Positions 12,800 through 22,424 are shown, counted from the stretch's first letter. The stretch: DNA of 64,000 bases from Streptomyces olivaceus (GCF_000721235.1 NZ_JOFH01000002.1:248001-312000), one strand, 5' to 3'. Notes: generated by a model not told the origin, from the sequence alone. Numbers and translations: made by a program.

Positions 12800-13429
12800 T
12801 CAGTGCCGCAGCGAGAAGCCCAGCTGGACCCCGGCCGTCACCTCCACCGCCCCGGGCGCCAGGGCATTGGACGGGCCGCCGCCCCGGGCCACGCGGAACT
12901 GGGCCAGGGGCTGCGCCTCCACGTCCTGCACGTGCAGCACCGGGCCCAGCCGGACGTCCGCCGCCTCCGCATACACCTGCGCCCTGCGGCGGGCGTCGGC
13001 CACGGCCCGGCGGCGGGCCTCGTCGCGCAGGGCCGGCCGGTCGAGCACGTCGAACTCGACGCTGTCGATCCGGTGCGCGCCCGCGTCGACCATGTCCACG
13101 ATCAGCCGCTCCAGCTCGTCCAGCGCCTCGCTCTCCACCGAGTACGAGGCCTGGCAGCGGTACCCGAGCAGCGTCCGGCCGTTGCCGTGGCCGTCGTACT
13201 CCGAGGCGAGGGCGAGCCGGGAGCCCGAGACCGAGGCGTCCGGCACACCGTGCCGGCGCAGCACCTCCCGCAGCCGCGTCACGGCCGCCCCCGCCCGCCG
13301 GAAGGCCTCCTCGGGCGAGGGCTCCAGCACGTCCACCGCCGGCTGCACCCGCGCCAGCCCGGGCTCCGCCCGCACCGTGCCCGCGCCGAACACACTGATT
13401 CCCCAGGGTTCTTCGATGCTCTGCGTCAT
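12800..13429 (-). CDS. SIMPL (DUF541) domain protein
   Basis: 209 residues from the ATG at 13429. GISVFGAGTVRAEPGLARVQ at the start, LLGYRCQASYSVE in the middle and ALRDEARRRAVADARRRAQVYA followed by LGPVLHVQD near the end are hallmarks of SIMPL/DUF541 proteins such as BP26/OMP28. No signal peptide is seen, so this copy is probably cytoplasmic. Family function is poorly known (oligomeric, stress-linked). Probably cotranscribed behind the HExxH-protein gene, 38 nt upstream. Confidence 0.85.
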   Translation of the reverse strand: MTQSIEEPWGISVFGAGTVRAEPGLARVQPAVDVLEPSPEEAFRRAGAAVTRLREVLRRHGVPDASVSGSRLALASEYDGHGNGRTLLGYRCQASYSVESEALDELERLIVDMVDAGAHRIDSVEFDVLDRPALRDEARRRAVADARRRAQVYAEAADVRLGPVLHVQDVEAQPLAQFRVARGGGPSNALAPGAVEVTAGVQLGFSLRH

Positions 13430-13467
13430 ACCGTCATTGAAGCAGCGCGCCCCACGCCCCACGCGTC

Positions 13468-14364
13468 CTACGTGTCGCACTCCAGCACCGTCCGGCACAG
13501 CCCGCACCGCGCCCGCACCCGCCCCCGCACCGGCACCCTGATCCGCTGGTGACAGGTCGGGCACGGGAACGACACCCGCAGCGGGCCCCGGCCGTCGGAC
13601 GTGAACGCGTACGGCCCGCCCGCCGGAGGAGCGGCGGCGTGCGGGTCCTGGGCGTGCCGGCGGTCCCGGGCGTAACGGCGGCGGCCCGCCCAGCCGGCCG
13701 CGGTCAGCGGCGGCTGCCGCTCGTCCCGGCGGGCCCGCGCCAGGCCCCTGCCGTACGCCGTGTAGGCCTGCGGGCTGGTGAACCAGACCGACGGGTCCTC
13801 GCCGAACAGCAGCGCCCGCTTGGCCAGCACGTACCCGAACTCCTCCGGCGTCAGGTACCCGAGCTTCTGCGAGGACGCCCCGTCCTCCCGGAACGCGTCC
13901 AGGAGCAGCCAGCCCGCGCCCAGGTACGCCGCCGCCGTGTCGGTGAGGATCTCGTTGTCCCGGGTGCCGGGGAAGGACAGGTCGAGACGGTGCAGGTAGA
14001 CGTGCATCACCTCGTGGGCGAGGGCCGCGCCGATGTCCCGGCGGTGGGTGCGGAAACGGTCGTTCAGCTCGACGAAGTACTCGGGGCCCGCCGCGAGTTC
14101 CACGTTCGCCGCGTGCGTCATCTCGCGGAAGGAGACGATCATGCGGGCGTCCGGCAGCCGGTAGTGCCGCACCAGCTCGCGGGCCACGCGCTGCGCGCCC
14201 AGATACAGGTCGTCGGTGTCGTGGAACGCCACGTCGGCCGGGGGCACGCTGGCCGGGAACGCCTGGACCGTGTCGTACGACAGCCGTCTGTACAGGGCGG
14301 TCACGGCCTCCCGTACCGTCTCCAGGTGCGGGAAGCCGTGCTCGACCGGTCCACCGTTCGCCAC
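13468..14364 (-). CDS. Putative zinc metallopeptidase with C-terminal zinc ribbon
   Basis: 298 residues from a GTG at 14364 (G-run 6 nt upstream). A HExxH zinc-protease motif occurs in ALAHEVMHVYLHRL with a downstream ILTDTAAAYLGAGW helix that could give the third ligand, and the C-terminus has CPTCHQRIRVPVRGRVRARCGLC, a CxxC...CxxC ribbon. No signal peptide. The substrate is unknown. The gene is divergent from chorismate mutase across a region with CGTACGGGG repeats and probably cotranscribed with the downstream SIMPL protein. Confidence 0.75.
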   Translation of the reverse strand: MANGGPVEHGFPHLETVREAVTALYRRLSYDTVQAFPASVPPADVAFHDTDDLYLGAQRVARELVRHYRLPDARMIVSFREMTHAANVELAAGPEYFVELNDRFRTHRRDIGAALAHEVMHVYLHRLDLSFPGTRDNEILTDTAAAYLGAGWLLLDAFREDGASSQKLGYLTPEEFGYVLAKRALLFGEDPSVWFTSPQAYTAYGRGLARARRDERQPPLTAAGWAGRRRYARDRRHAQDPHAAAPPAGGPYAFTSDGRGPLRVSFPCPTCHQRIRVPVRGRVRARCGLCRTVLECDT

Positions 14365-14416
14365 GCCCGACCCCCAAGACGGCGCCTGAAGTCTCCTCCC
14401 CACTGTACGAGACCTC

Positions 14417-14460
14417 CCGTACGGGGCGCGCTCCGTACGGGGGACGGCCCGCTGTACGGG
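14417..14460. repeat. Three CGTACGGGG-like iterons in a divergent promoter region
   Basis: CCGTACGG palindromes at 14417-14424 and 14433-14440 and a related TGTACGGGG at 14453 onward, spaced about 16 and 19 nt, lie between the divergent metallopeptidase and chorismate mutase genes. Regular spacing suggests an operator array; no known regulator consensus is recognised. Confidence 0.5.
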
Positions 14461-14506
14461 GAGGTCCGCTGTGCGGAACGGTCTGCGGCGGCGGGCCCGG
14501 CGCCCG

Positions 14507-14512
14507 TAGGGT
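14507..14512 (+). promoter_or_regulatory. Candidate -10 element of a leaderless promoter (chorismate mutase)
   Basis: TAGGGT (TAnnnT) ends 8 nt before the ATG at 14521, and there is no ribosome-binding site between them. Transcription would start at or next to the ATG. No good -35 is visible. Confidence 0.45.
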
Positions 14513-14520
14513 GTGCGCCC

Positions 14521-14871
14521 ATGACCACCAGCAACACCGGTACCGGAGCCGTCGACCCCGCCGTCCGCGAGGAGCTGGCCCGGCTGCGGGACAGCATCGA
14601 CAACATCGACGCGGCCGTCGTCCACATGCTCGCCGAGCGCTTCAAGTGCACCCAGCAGGTCGGCCTCCTGAAGGCCCGGCACGCGCTGCCGCCCGCCGAC
14701 CCGGCCCGCGAGGCCAGGCAGATCGACCGGCTGCGCACCCTCGCCGAGAGCGCCAAGCTCGACCCCGCGTTCGCCGAGAAGTTCCTCAACTTCATCATCG
14801 CCGAGGTGATCCACCACCACGAGCGCATCGCGGAGGACAACGGCGCCGGCCCGCGCCCGGCCGCCGGCTGA
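14521..14871 (+). CDS. Chorismate mutase, AroQ type (monofunctional)
   Basis: 116 residues. The short helical AroQ fold is recognisable: LARLRDSIDNIDAAVVHMLAERFKC (helix 1 with Arg and Asp/Asn active-site positions), VGLLKARHALPPADPARE (Lys-Arg loop) and the C-terminal FLNFIIAEVIHHHERI. It converts chorismate to prephenate for phenylalanine and tyrosine synthesis in the cytoplasm. No fused prephenate dehydratase domain. Stands alone between a divergent protease gene and the M1 peptidase. Confidence 0.9.
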   Translation: MTTSNTGTGAVDPAVREELARLRDSIDNIDAAVVHMLAERFKCTQQVGLLKARHALPPADPAREARQIDRLRTLAESAKLDPAFAEKFLNFIIAEVIHHHERIAEDNGAGPRPAAG

Positions 14872-14983
14872 GCCCCGGGGCCACGACGTGCGCCCCCGGG
14901 GCGCACGTCCCGGCGGGCCGGACATACGCCACGTACCGAACCGCCTCTGTGCGCTGCCCACCGCATCAGGCAGCATGTCGTGC

Positions 14984-17482
14984 ATGTCCGTACTGACGCG
15001 CGACGAAGCGCAGACCCGTTCCCGGCTCCTCGACGTCCACCACTACGCGATCGCCCTCGATCTGACGCGTGGGGACGAGACCTTCGACTCCCGTACCGCC
15101 ATCCGGTTCACCGTGCGCGGCGACACGGACGCCACGGACACGTTCGTCGAGGTCAAGCCCGCGGAACTGCGCTCCGTCACCCTCGACGGACAGCCCCTCG
15201 ACCCGGCCGCCCTCGACGGCAACCGGCTGCCGCTGCGGGGCCTCGCCCCCGGCGAGCACGAACTGCGCGTCGACGCCGCCATGCGCTACTCCCGCACCGG
15301 CGAGGGCATGCACCGCTTCACCGACCCCGCCGACGGCGAGACCTACCTCTACACCCAGATGTTCCTGGACGACGTCCAGCGCGTCTTCGCCGCCTTCGAC
15401 CAGCCCGACCTCAAGGCCGTCTTCGACCTCGCCGTCACCGCCCCCGAGGGCTGGACCGTCCTCGCCAACGGCATCACCGAACACACCGGTGACGGCCACT
15501 GGAAGGCCGCCACCACCCCGCTGATCTCCACCTACCTCGTCGCCGTCGCCGCCGGCCCCTGGCACTCCGTGCGCACCGAACACCGCGGCCTGCCCTTCGG
15601 CATCCACTGCCGCCGCTCGCTGGCCCCGCACCTGGACACCGACGCCGACGAACTCTTCGAGATCACCCGCGCCTGTTTCGACCGGTACCACGAGAAGTTC
15701 ACCGAGCCCTACCCCTTCGACTCCTACGACCAGGCGTTCGTCCCCGAGTTCAACGCCGGCGCGATGGAGAACCCCGGACTGGTCACCTTCCGCGACGAGT
15801 TCGTCTTCCGGTCCGCCGTCACCGACACCCAGCGGCAGACCCGCGCCATGGTCATCGCCCACGAGATGGCCCACATGTGGTTCGGCGACCTCGTCACGCT
15901 GCGCTGGTGGGACGACATCTGGCTGAACGAGTCCTTCGCCGAGTACATGGGCTACCAGACCACCGCCGAGGCCACCCGCTTCGCCGACACCTGGACCGAC
16001 TTCGGGGTCAGCCGCAAGGCCTGGGGCTACGACGCCGACCAGCGCCCCTCCACCCACCCCGTAGCCCCCGAGCACGTCGAGGACACCGCCTCGGCCCTCC
16101 TCAACTTCGACGGCATCTCCTACGCCAAGGGCGCCTCCGCCCTGCGCCAGCTCGTCCACTGGCTCGGCGAGAAGGACTTCCTGGCCGGCATCAACATCCA
16201 CTTCGAGCGGCACAAGTACGCCAACGCCTCCCTCGCCGACTTCATCGACTCCCTCGCCGCCGCCACCGACCGCGACGTCCACGCCTGGGCCGACGCCTGG
16301 CTGCGCACCACCGGCGTGGACACCCTCACCCCCCGCGTCACCGGCGACAACGGCGGCCGCGCACTGGAGGTCGGCCGCAAGGGCGAGCGGCCGCACCGCG
16401 TCGCCGTCGGCCTCTACGACCGCGACCTCAACGACGAGGGCCGGCTCACCCTCCGCGAACGCCTCGACCTCGACCTCCCCCAGGACGACCCCCGGCCCAT
16501 CGGCAAGCTCCCCGCCCTCGTCGTCCTCAACGACGGCGACCTGAGCTACGCCAAGGTCCGCTTCGACGCCGAGTCCTTCCGGACGATCCGCGAGGGCCTG
16601 TCCGGCCTGCCCGACCCGCTCACCCGGGCCGTGGTCTGGAACGCCCTCAGGGACGCCGTCCGCGACGGCGAACTCCCCGCCCGCGCCTACCTGGACATCG
16701 CCCGCGCCCACCTCCCCCGCGAGACGGACCTCGCCCTGGTGGACGGCGTACTCGCCTTCGCCGCCGGCCAGGTCGCCGACCGCTACGTCGCCCCCGAGCA
16801 GCGGCCCGCCGCCCTGACCACCCTCGCCGAGCTGTGCCGCGACCTCATCCGCCGCACCGAGGACGGCGACCACCCCGGGCTGCGCCTGATCGCCGTACGC
16901 CACCGCATCGCCACCGCCGCCCACCCCGACACCATCGCCGCCTGGCTCGCCGACGGCACCGTGCCCGGCGGCCCGGAACTCGACCCCGAACTCCGCTGGC
17001 GCATCCTCACCCGCCTCGCCGTACTGGGCGCCACCGACGAGGCCGCCATCGCCGCCGAACTCGAACGCGACCCGAGCGCCACCGGCCAGGAGGGCACCGC
17101 CCGCTGCCGCGCCGCGCTGCCCGACGCCGAGGCCAAGAGCCGTGCCTGGGAGGCCATGTTCGCCACGGACGACCTGTCCAACTACCTGTTCACCGCCATG
17201 GCCCAGGGCTTCTGGCAGCCCGAACAGGCCGACCTCGTACGGGAGTACGTGCCGCGCTACTTCGCCGAGGCCGTCGCGGTCGCCGCCCGGCGCGGCCCCG
17301 CCATCGCCGACGCCGCCGGCCGCTGGGCCTTCCCCGGCCACGCCGTCGACGCCGACACCCTGCGCCTGGGCGAGCGGTGCCTGGCGGACGCCGAGCCCCT
17401 CCCCGCCCTGCGCCGCAAGCTCACCGACCAGCTCGACGACCTGGCACGCGCGCTGCGGGTACGGGAGGCGGGCGCACGCTGA
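14984..17482 (+). CDS. pepN: Aminopeptidase N (M1 family zinc peptidase)
   Basis: 832 residues from the ATG at 14984; another ATG at 14975 and an in-frame start at 14888 are possible because the ribosome site is weak. Gly-Ala-Met-Glu-Asn at 259-263 binds the peptide N-terminus; HEMAH at 293-297 with Glu316 forms the zinc site. The N-terminal beta domain and C-terminal ERAP1-like helical domain complete the usual actinobacterial 830-860-residue length. No signal peptide, so cytoplasmic. It trims N-terminal amino acids from peptides during protein turnover. Confidence 0.93.
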   Translation: MSVLTRDEAQTRSRLLDVHHYAIALDLTRGDETFDSRTAIRFTVRGDTDATDTFVEVKPAELRSVTLDGQPLDPAALDGNRLPLRGLAPGEHELRVDAAMRYSRTGEGMHRFTDPADGETYLYTQMFLDDVQRVFAAFDQPDLKAVFDLAVTAPEGWTVLANGITEHTGDGHWKAATTPLISTYLVAVAAGPWHSVRTEHRGLPFGIHCRRSLAPHLDTDADELFEITRACFDRYHEKFTEPYPFDSYDQAFVPEFNAGAMENPGLVTFRDEFVFRSAVTDTQRQTRAMVIAHEMAHMWFGDLVTLRWWDDIWLNESFAEYMGYQTTAEATRFADTWTDFGVSRKAWGYDADQRPSTHPVAPEHVEDTASALLNFDGISYAKGASALRQLVHWLGEKDFLAGINIHFERHKYANASLADFIDSLAAATDRDVHAWADAWLRTTGVDTLTPRVTGDNGGRALEVGRKGERPHRVAVGLYDRDLNDEGRLTLRERLDLDLPQDDPRPIGKLPALVVLNDGDLSYAKVRFDAESFRTIREGLSGLPDPLTRAVVWNALRDAVRDGELPARAYLDIARAHLPRETDLALVDGVLAFAAGQVADRYVAPEQRPAALTTLAELCRDLIRRTEDGDHPGLRLIAVRHRIATAAHPDTIAAWLADGTVPGGPELDPELRWRILTRLAVLGATDEAAIAAELERDPSATGQEGTARCRAALPDAEAKSRAWEAMFATDDLSNYLFTAMAQGFWQPEQADLVREYVPRYFAEAVAVAARRGPAIADAAGRWAFPGHAVDADTLRLGERCLADAEPLPALRRKLTDQLDDLARALRVREAGAR

Positions 17483-17682
17483 CCGCGGGGCCGGGCGTCG
17501 GACACGTGGTGCCGGGTGGCACGCCCGCCGCGGTGTGCCATCCCGCACAAAGTGTCGAATCGTGCCCCTCCGCCTCACCGCCGGGTCCCTCGTTCGGGTA
17601 CTGATCGTTGGGCTGTCCGGGTGTACGGGGCCGTCGGCCGCAAGCTGGAGTCCTGGTCCCGCGCCCGGAGGACAGACAGCCC

Positions 17683-19095
17683 ATGGGCATCCCGCCCCTC
17701 GCCTCGGGCCCGCACGGCACCGACGCCCTGCGGCCCCTGCTGGACACGGTGCTCGACGCCCTGCGCGCCGGCACCGCCGCACGCGGCGGTCCCCTGCCCC
17801 CGGGCGGGCCCCGCGCCGTCGCCGCCCGGGTGGCGGACGCGGTCGGCGAGATCCTGCCCGGCCACGGCGACCCCGAGGCGCTGCGCGTCCTGGTCACCGT
17901 GCTCGCCGAGGGCGCCGCCGACCCCGCCCACCCCCTGTGCGCCGCCCACCTGCACGCCCCGCCGCTCGCCGTCGCGGCCGCCGCCGACCTCGCCGCGAGC
18001 GTCCTCAACCCCTCTCTCGACTCCTGGGACCAGGCGCCCGCCGCCTCCGCGCTGGAAGCCCTCGTCACCCGCGCCCTCGCCCGGGAGGCCGGCGCCGCCG
18101 ACGCCCTCGTCACCACCGGCGGCACCGAGTCCAACCAGCTCGCCGTCCTGCTCGCCCGCGAGACCCTCGGCACCGGCCTGCGCATCGTCCACGGCGCGAA
18201 CGCCCACCACTCCGTGCACCGCGCCGCCTGGCTCCTCGGCCTGCCCGACCCCGTCGTCGTCCCCGCCCCCGCCGGCACCCTCGACCCCGCCGCCCTGGAC
18301 GAGGCCCTCACCCGGGTCCCCGGACCGCACCTCGTGGTCGCCACCGCCGGCACCACGGACGCCGGCCTCGTCGACCCGCTGCCCGCGATCGCCGACCGCT
18401 GCGCCGCCCACGGCGCCCGCCTGCACACCGACGCCGCCTACGGCGCGGGCCTCCTCTTCAGCGCCCGGCGCAGGCCCCTGCTCGCGGGACTGGAGGCCGC
18501 CGACACCGTCGCCCTCGACCTGCACAAGCTCGGCTGGCAGCCGATCCCCGCCGGCCTCCTCGCGGTCGCCGACGCCGCCGACCTCGCCGTGCTCCACCAC
18601 CGCGCCGACTACCTCAACGCCGACGACGACACGGACGCCGGACTCCCCGACCTGCTCGGCCGCTCCCCGCGCACCAGCCGCCGCCCCGACGTCCTCAAGG
18701 CCGCCGTCACCCTCAAGACCCTCGGCCGCACCGGACTCGGCGCGCTCGTGGACGAAGTCTGCGACCTGGCCGAGGAGTTCGCCGTCCTCGTCCACGACCG
18801 CCCCGGGCTCGAACTGCACGCCCCGCCCACCCTCAGCACCGTCCTGTTCCGGCCCGCCCGCGCCACCGACGCCGACGTTGCCGCCGTACGCCGCACCCTG
18901 CTCGCCACCGGCCGCGCCGTCCTCGGCCGGGCCCGCGCCGGCGGCCGCCTCTGGCTCAAGGCGACCCTCCTCAACCCCCACACCCGGCGCGCCGACCTGG
19001 CCGCGCTCCTCGCCCTCGTCGAGACCGCGGCCGGAACCGGAGCCGCGACCCCGACCCCACCCGGAACCGCCCCGGAAGGACACCACGCCCCATGA
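17683..19095 (+). CDS. PLP-dependent group II decarboxylase (diaminobutyrate/lysine decarboxylase-like, DesA-related)
   Basis: 470 residues from the ATG at 17683 (GGAGG about 12 nt upstream). NPSLDSWDQAP (109-119) resembles the amino-group-recognition stretch of DesA/Ddc enzymes, TTGGTESN (144-151) holds the PLP phosphate, Asp250 (HTDAAYG) contacts the pyridine nitrogen and Lys282 (DLHKLGWQ) forms the Schiff base. It probably makes a diamine such as cadaverine from lysine. It overlaps the next gene, an IucD-type N-monooxygenase, by ATGA, the arrangement of hydroxamate siderophore pathways, yet no acyltransferase or synthetase gene and no iron box is visible nearby. Substrate inferred only from context. 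Confidence 0.85.
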   Translation: MGIPPLASGPHGTDALRPLLDTVLDALRAGTAARGGPLPPGGPRAVAARVADAVGEILPGHGDPEALRVLVTVLAEGAADPAHPLCAAHLHAPPLAVAAAADLAASVLNPSLDSWDQAPAASALEALVTRALAREAGAADALVTTGGTESNQLAVLLARETLGTGLRIVHGANAHHSVHRAAWLLGLPDPVVVPAPAGTLDPAALDEALTRVPGPHLVVATAGTTDAGLVDPLPAIADRCAAHGARLHTDAAYGAGLLFSARRRPLLAGLEAADTVALDLHKLGWQPIPAGLLAVADAADLAVLHHRADYLNADDDTDAGLPDLLGRSPRTSRRPDVLKAAVTLKTLGRTGLGALVDEVCDLAEEFAVLVHDRPGLELHAPPTLSTVLFRPARATDADVAAVRRTLLATGRAVLGRARAGGRLWLKATLLNPHTRRADLAALLALVETAAGTGAATPTPPGTAPEGHHAP

Positions 19096-20501
19096 ACGCC
19101 ACGCCCCTCGACTCCGAAGCCCCCCGCGACCTCGTCGGCGTCGGCATCGGCCCCTTCAACCTCTCCCTCGCGGCCCTCGCCGACCCCCTCACCGGCCTGA
19201 ACGCCGTCTTCTACGACCAGCGCCCCGCCTTCCACTGGCACCCCGGCCTGCTCATCGAGGGCGCCCGCGTCCAGGTGCCGTTCCTGGCCGACCTGGTCAC
19301 CCTCGCCGACCCGGCGAACCCCTGGAGCTTCCTCAGCCACCTGAGGGCCAGAGAACGCCTCTTCCCCTTCTACTTCGCCGAACGCTTCCACATCCAGCGC
19401 GCCGAGTACGACGCCTACTGCCGCTGGGTCGCCGAGGGGCTGCCGTCCCTCCGCTTCCACCACCAGGTCGACGCCGTCCGCTGGAACCCCGAACGCGGTC
19501 TCTTCGAGGTCGACTACACCCAGCTCGACGCCGCCGGAGAGGCCGAGGCCCTCGGCCGCACCCACACCCGCAACGTCGTCCTCGGCGTCGGCACCGCACC
19601 GCACGTGCCCGACCCGCTCAGGCCCCTCGTCGAGGACCCCCTCGTCCCCGTCGTCCACGCCGCCGACTACCTCGCCCACCGCGACACGCTCCGCGCCGCC
19701 GGACACGTCACCGTCATCGGCACCGGGCAGTCCGGCGCCGAGATCTTCCTGGACCTGCTCCGTTCCCGGCCCGTCGGCCGGGAGCGGCTGCACTGGCTCG
19801 GCCGCACCGAGTCCATCGCCCCGATGGAGTACTCCAAGCTCGGCCTGGAACACTTCACGCCCGACTACACCCGCTACTTCCACGGCCTGGCCGAACCGGT
19901 CCGCGACCGCCTCGTCGCCGCCCAGTGGCAGCTGCACAAGGGCATCGACGCCGACACCACCGCCGCCCTCCACGACGAGCTGTACCGCCGCACCCTCGAC
20001 GGAGGCTGGCCCGACACCGTCCTCACCCCCGGCGTCCACGTCCGCACCGCCGGCCGCCTCTCCGGCACCCAGGTCGAACTCCACCTGGAGCACGCCCAGC
20101 AGAAGACCCGCTCCCGCCTCACCACCGACGCCGTCGTCCTCGCCACCGGCTACCGCGAACGCCCCCTCGGCCGGATCCTGGCCGGCCTCGACCCCTACAT
20201 GCGGCGCGACAGCTCCGAACGCCACCGCGTCGACGACCGCCACCGCCTCGTCCTCGACCCGTCCGTCACCGGCGCCGTGTACGTCCAGAACGCCGAGACC
20301 CACACCCACGGTGTCGGCGCGCCCGACCTCGGCCTCGCCGCCTGGCGCAGCGCCACCATCCTCAACGACCTGACCGGGCGGGAGCCCTACCCGCTCCCCG
20401 GCCGGACCGCCTTCACCACCTTCGGCCTGCCGAACGGACGGCCCCAGATCCCGACCACGCACGACCACCGGGCGCTGACGCCCCTGACGGACGGGATCTG
20501 A
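19092..20501 (+). CDS. L-lysine N6-monooxygenase / L-ornithine N5-monooxygenase family (IucD-like)
   Basis: 469 residues. N-terminal FAD motif GVGIGPFNLSLAAL, then a substrate loop DQRPAFHWHPGLL, the NADPH motif VIGTGQSGAEIF in the middle and the family-typical ATGYRERPL near residue 350; close in pattern to E. coli IucD throughout. It hydroxylates the terminal amine of lysine, ornithine or a diamine using NADPH, FAD and O2, the first committed step to hydroxamate siderophores. Coupled by ATGA to the decarboxylase and ends 28 nt from the convergent nucleotidase gene. Which amine is used cannot be told from sequence. Confidence 0.88.
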   Translation: MNATPLDSEAPRDLVGVGIGPFNLSLAALADPLTGLNAVFYDQRPAFHWHPGLLIEGARVQVPFLADLVTLADPANPWSFLSHLRARERLFPFYFAERFHIQRAEYDAYCRWVAEGLPSLRFHHQVDAVRWNPERGLFEVDYTQLDAAGEAEALGRTHTRNVVLGVGTAPHVPDPLRPLVEDPLVPVVHAADYLAHRDTLRAAGHVTVIGTGQSGAEIFLDLLRSRPVGRERLHWLGRTESIAPMEYSKLGLEHFTPDYTRYFHGLAEPVRDRLVAAQWQLHKGIDADTTAALHDELYRRTLDGGWPDTVLTPGVHVRTAGRLSGTQVELHLEHAQQKTRSRLTTDAVVLATGYRERPLGRILAGLDPYMRRDSSERHRVDDRHRLVLDPSVTGAVYVQNAETHTHGVGAPDLGLAAWRSATILNDLTGREPYPLPGRTAFTTFGLPNGRPQIPTTHDHRALTPLTDGI

Positions 20502-20529
20502 GGCTGCCCGGCGCCCCCGGACAGGCGGC

Positions 20530-22353
20530 TCAGAACACCGGCGTGCCCTCCCGCGTCAGCGACCAGCCCACGGAGGCGAAGTCCGCCGGGTCCAGCACAC
20601 CCTTCGCGGTCGCCCACTCCGCGATCCGCGTGCGGATCTCCGTCGACTCCGACCACACCTCCTGGGCCGACGCCACGTGCGGGAAGGCACCGCCGCCGTT
20701 GGCCCGGTAGTTGTTCACCGCCAGCACGAACCGCGCGGCGTCGTCCAGCGGGGCGCCGTCGCGGGCGAGGTTCCTGATCCGCGAACCGGCCGGCTGCGCG
20801 ATGTCGATCTCGTACGTCAGCCCCGACACGTAGTCGTAGTTGTAGTCCGGGCGGCCGTTGGCGTTCGTCAGCTTCTCCACGTCCACCGGCGCACCGGCGG
20901 CCGTCTGCACGTAGTACTCCGCCGAGTACTCCAGGTACGCCCGCACCTGGGCGCCCGTCAGCACCTTCGCGACCAGCGTGTTGTCGTACACGTACAGGCT
21001 CGACAGGTCCCGGATCGTCACGTCGCCCGCCGGGATCTCGGAGGTCCGCGAGAAGGGCGACGCCTGCGCCAGGACCGGCAGCGACGCGTGCTCCGTGCCG
21101 GCCAGCGCCTCCTTGACGACATCCTCCTGCACCCTGGTGATGAGGTCGATGATCGGGGCGTCCTTGTAGCGCGCCTCCACCGTCGTCAGCGTCTCGGTGG
21201 CGGTGCCGACCACCTGGTTGACGTACTCCACCACCGTCGCGTGCTCGTCGGCGAGCAGCCGGGTGATCCGCCCGTCGTCGGCGACGCCGGCCGAGTCGCG
21301 CAGCGACGCCCGCACCGACTCGACGTGCCAGCGGCCCCGCTCGAAGACCAGCTCGAAGTCGAACAGCGTGAGCCGCTCGGCGAAGCACAGCGGCTCCGAC
21401 AGGACGACGGTCCGCCCGGTCTCCTCGTTGACGACCTTCAGCTCCGCGATCTCCTCGTGGGCGTGCCCGACCAGGATCGCGTCGATACCGGGCACCTGAC
21501 GGGCCACGTTGGCCGCCGCGTTCTCGACGTACGGGATCTGGTCACCGTAGGAGGAGGTGCCCGACGAGCCGGAGTGCGCCGACACGACCACCACGTCCGC
21601 GCCCATCGAGCGCAGCTTCGGCACCCACTTCGCCGCCTGCTCCTCCAGCCCCGGGAAGGCCAGCTTCCCCTGCACGTACGCCTTGTCCCAGATCGCGATG
21701 CCCGGGTTGGTCAGCCCCAGCACCGCCACCTTCACCGGCGGCGCGCCCTTCACCCGGAAGGTCTTCATGAAGTACGGCGGGAACGCGGGCCTGAGCGTCT
21801 TCGCGTCCACCGCGTTGGCGCCGAGCAGCGGGAAGTCGCACTGCTCCTCGAATCTGCGCAGCGTCTCGATGCCGTAGTTGAACTCGTGGTTGCCGAGCGC
21901 CACCGCGTCGTAGCCGATGGCGTTCATCGCCTGCGCCATCGGGTGCACCGGGCCGCCCTCGGCGGTGATCGGGTCGACCTTGGCGTAGTAGTACGTCAGC
22001 GGGGTGCCCTGGATGGTGTCGCCCGCGTCGAGGAGCAGCGTGTTGCGGCGGCCCTTCTCCTCGCGGACCTCGTTCACCAGGGTCGAGATGCGGGCCAGGC
22101 CCTGTGCGTTGCCCGCCTCGTCCGTGTACTCGGCGTCCTTGAAGTAGTCCCAGTTGAAGACGTGGCCGTGCAGGTCGGTGGTGCCCAGCACGGTCAGCGC
22201 GTACCGCTTCTCCTTCTTGTGGCCCATGGGTCCCTTGTGCCCCTGCTGGGTGGGGGCCGCCTCGGCCGCCGGAGCAGCCGGCGCGCCGGCCAGTGCGACC
22301 CCCGCCCCCGTCACGGCGGACCTGCTCAGGAACTTCCGGCGGTTGAACGGCAT
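20530..22353 (-). CDS. Tat-exported bifunctional 5'-nucleotidase / 2',3'-cyclic phosphodiesterase
   Basis: 607 residues from the ATG at 22353 (GAGGAG site). The N-terminus has a twin-arginine motif NRRKFL and a hydrophobic run ending near AEAA, so folded export through Tat is expected. Metallophosphoesterase motifs TTDLHGH, DAGDTIQGTP, GNHEFNYG, VSAHSG and GHAHEE give the two-metal site; a C-terminal 5'-nucleotidase substrate domain follows (NNYRANGGGAFP). It dephosphorylates extracellular nucleotides to salvage phosphate and nucleosides. A good vegetative promoter lies upstream. No cell-wall anchor is seen. Confidence 0.92.
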   Translation of the reverse strand: MPFNRRKFLSRSAVTGAGVALAGAPAAPAAEAAPTQQGHKGPMGHKKEKRYALTVLGTTDLHGHVFNWDYFKDAEYTDEAGNAQGLARISTLVNEVREEKGRRNTLLLDAGDTIQGTPLTYYYAKVDPITAEGGPVHPMAQAMNAIGYDAVALGNHEFNYGIETLRRFEEQCDFPLLGANAVDAKTLRPAFPPYFMKTFRVKGAPPVKVAVLGLTNPGIAIWDKAYVQGKLAFPGLEEQAAKWVPKLRSMGADVVVVSAHSGSSGTSSYGDQIPYVENAAANVARQVPGIDAILVGHAHEEIAELKVVNEETGRTVVLSEPLCFAERLTLFDFELVFERGRWHVESVRASLRDSAGVADDGRITRLLADEHATVVEYVNQVVGTATETLTTVEARYKDAPIIDLITRVQEDVVKEALAGTEHASLPVLAQASPFSRTSEIPAGDVTIRDLSSLYVYDNTLVAKVLTGAQVRAYLEYSAEYYVQTAAGAPVDVEKLTNANGRPDYNYDYVSGLTYEIDIAQPAGSRIRNLARDGAPLDDAARFVLAVNNYRANGGGAFPHVASAQEVWSESTEIRTRIAEWATAKGVLDPADFASVGWSLTREGTPVF

Positions 22354-22424
22354 GGCTGACTCTCCTCGGTGACCCGTGCGGACTGCGTCAGCAGCGGCGG
22401 GGCGGGTAGTGGCGACGCGCGTAG

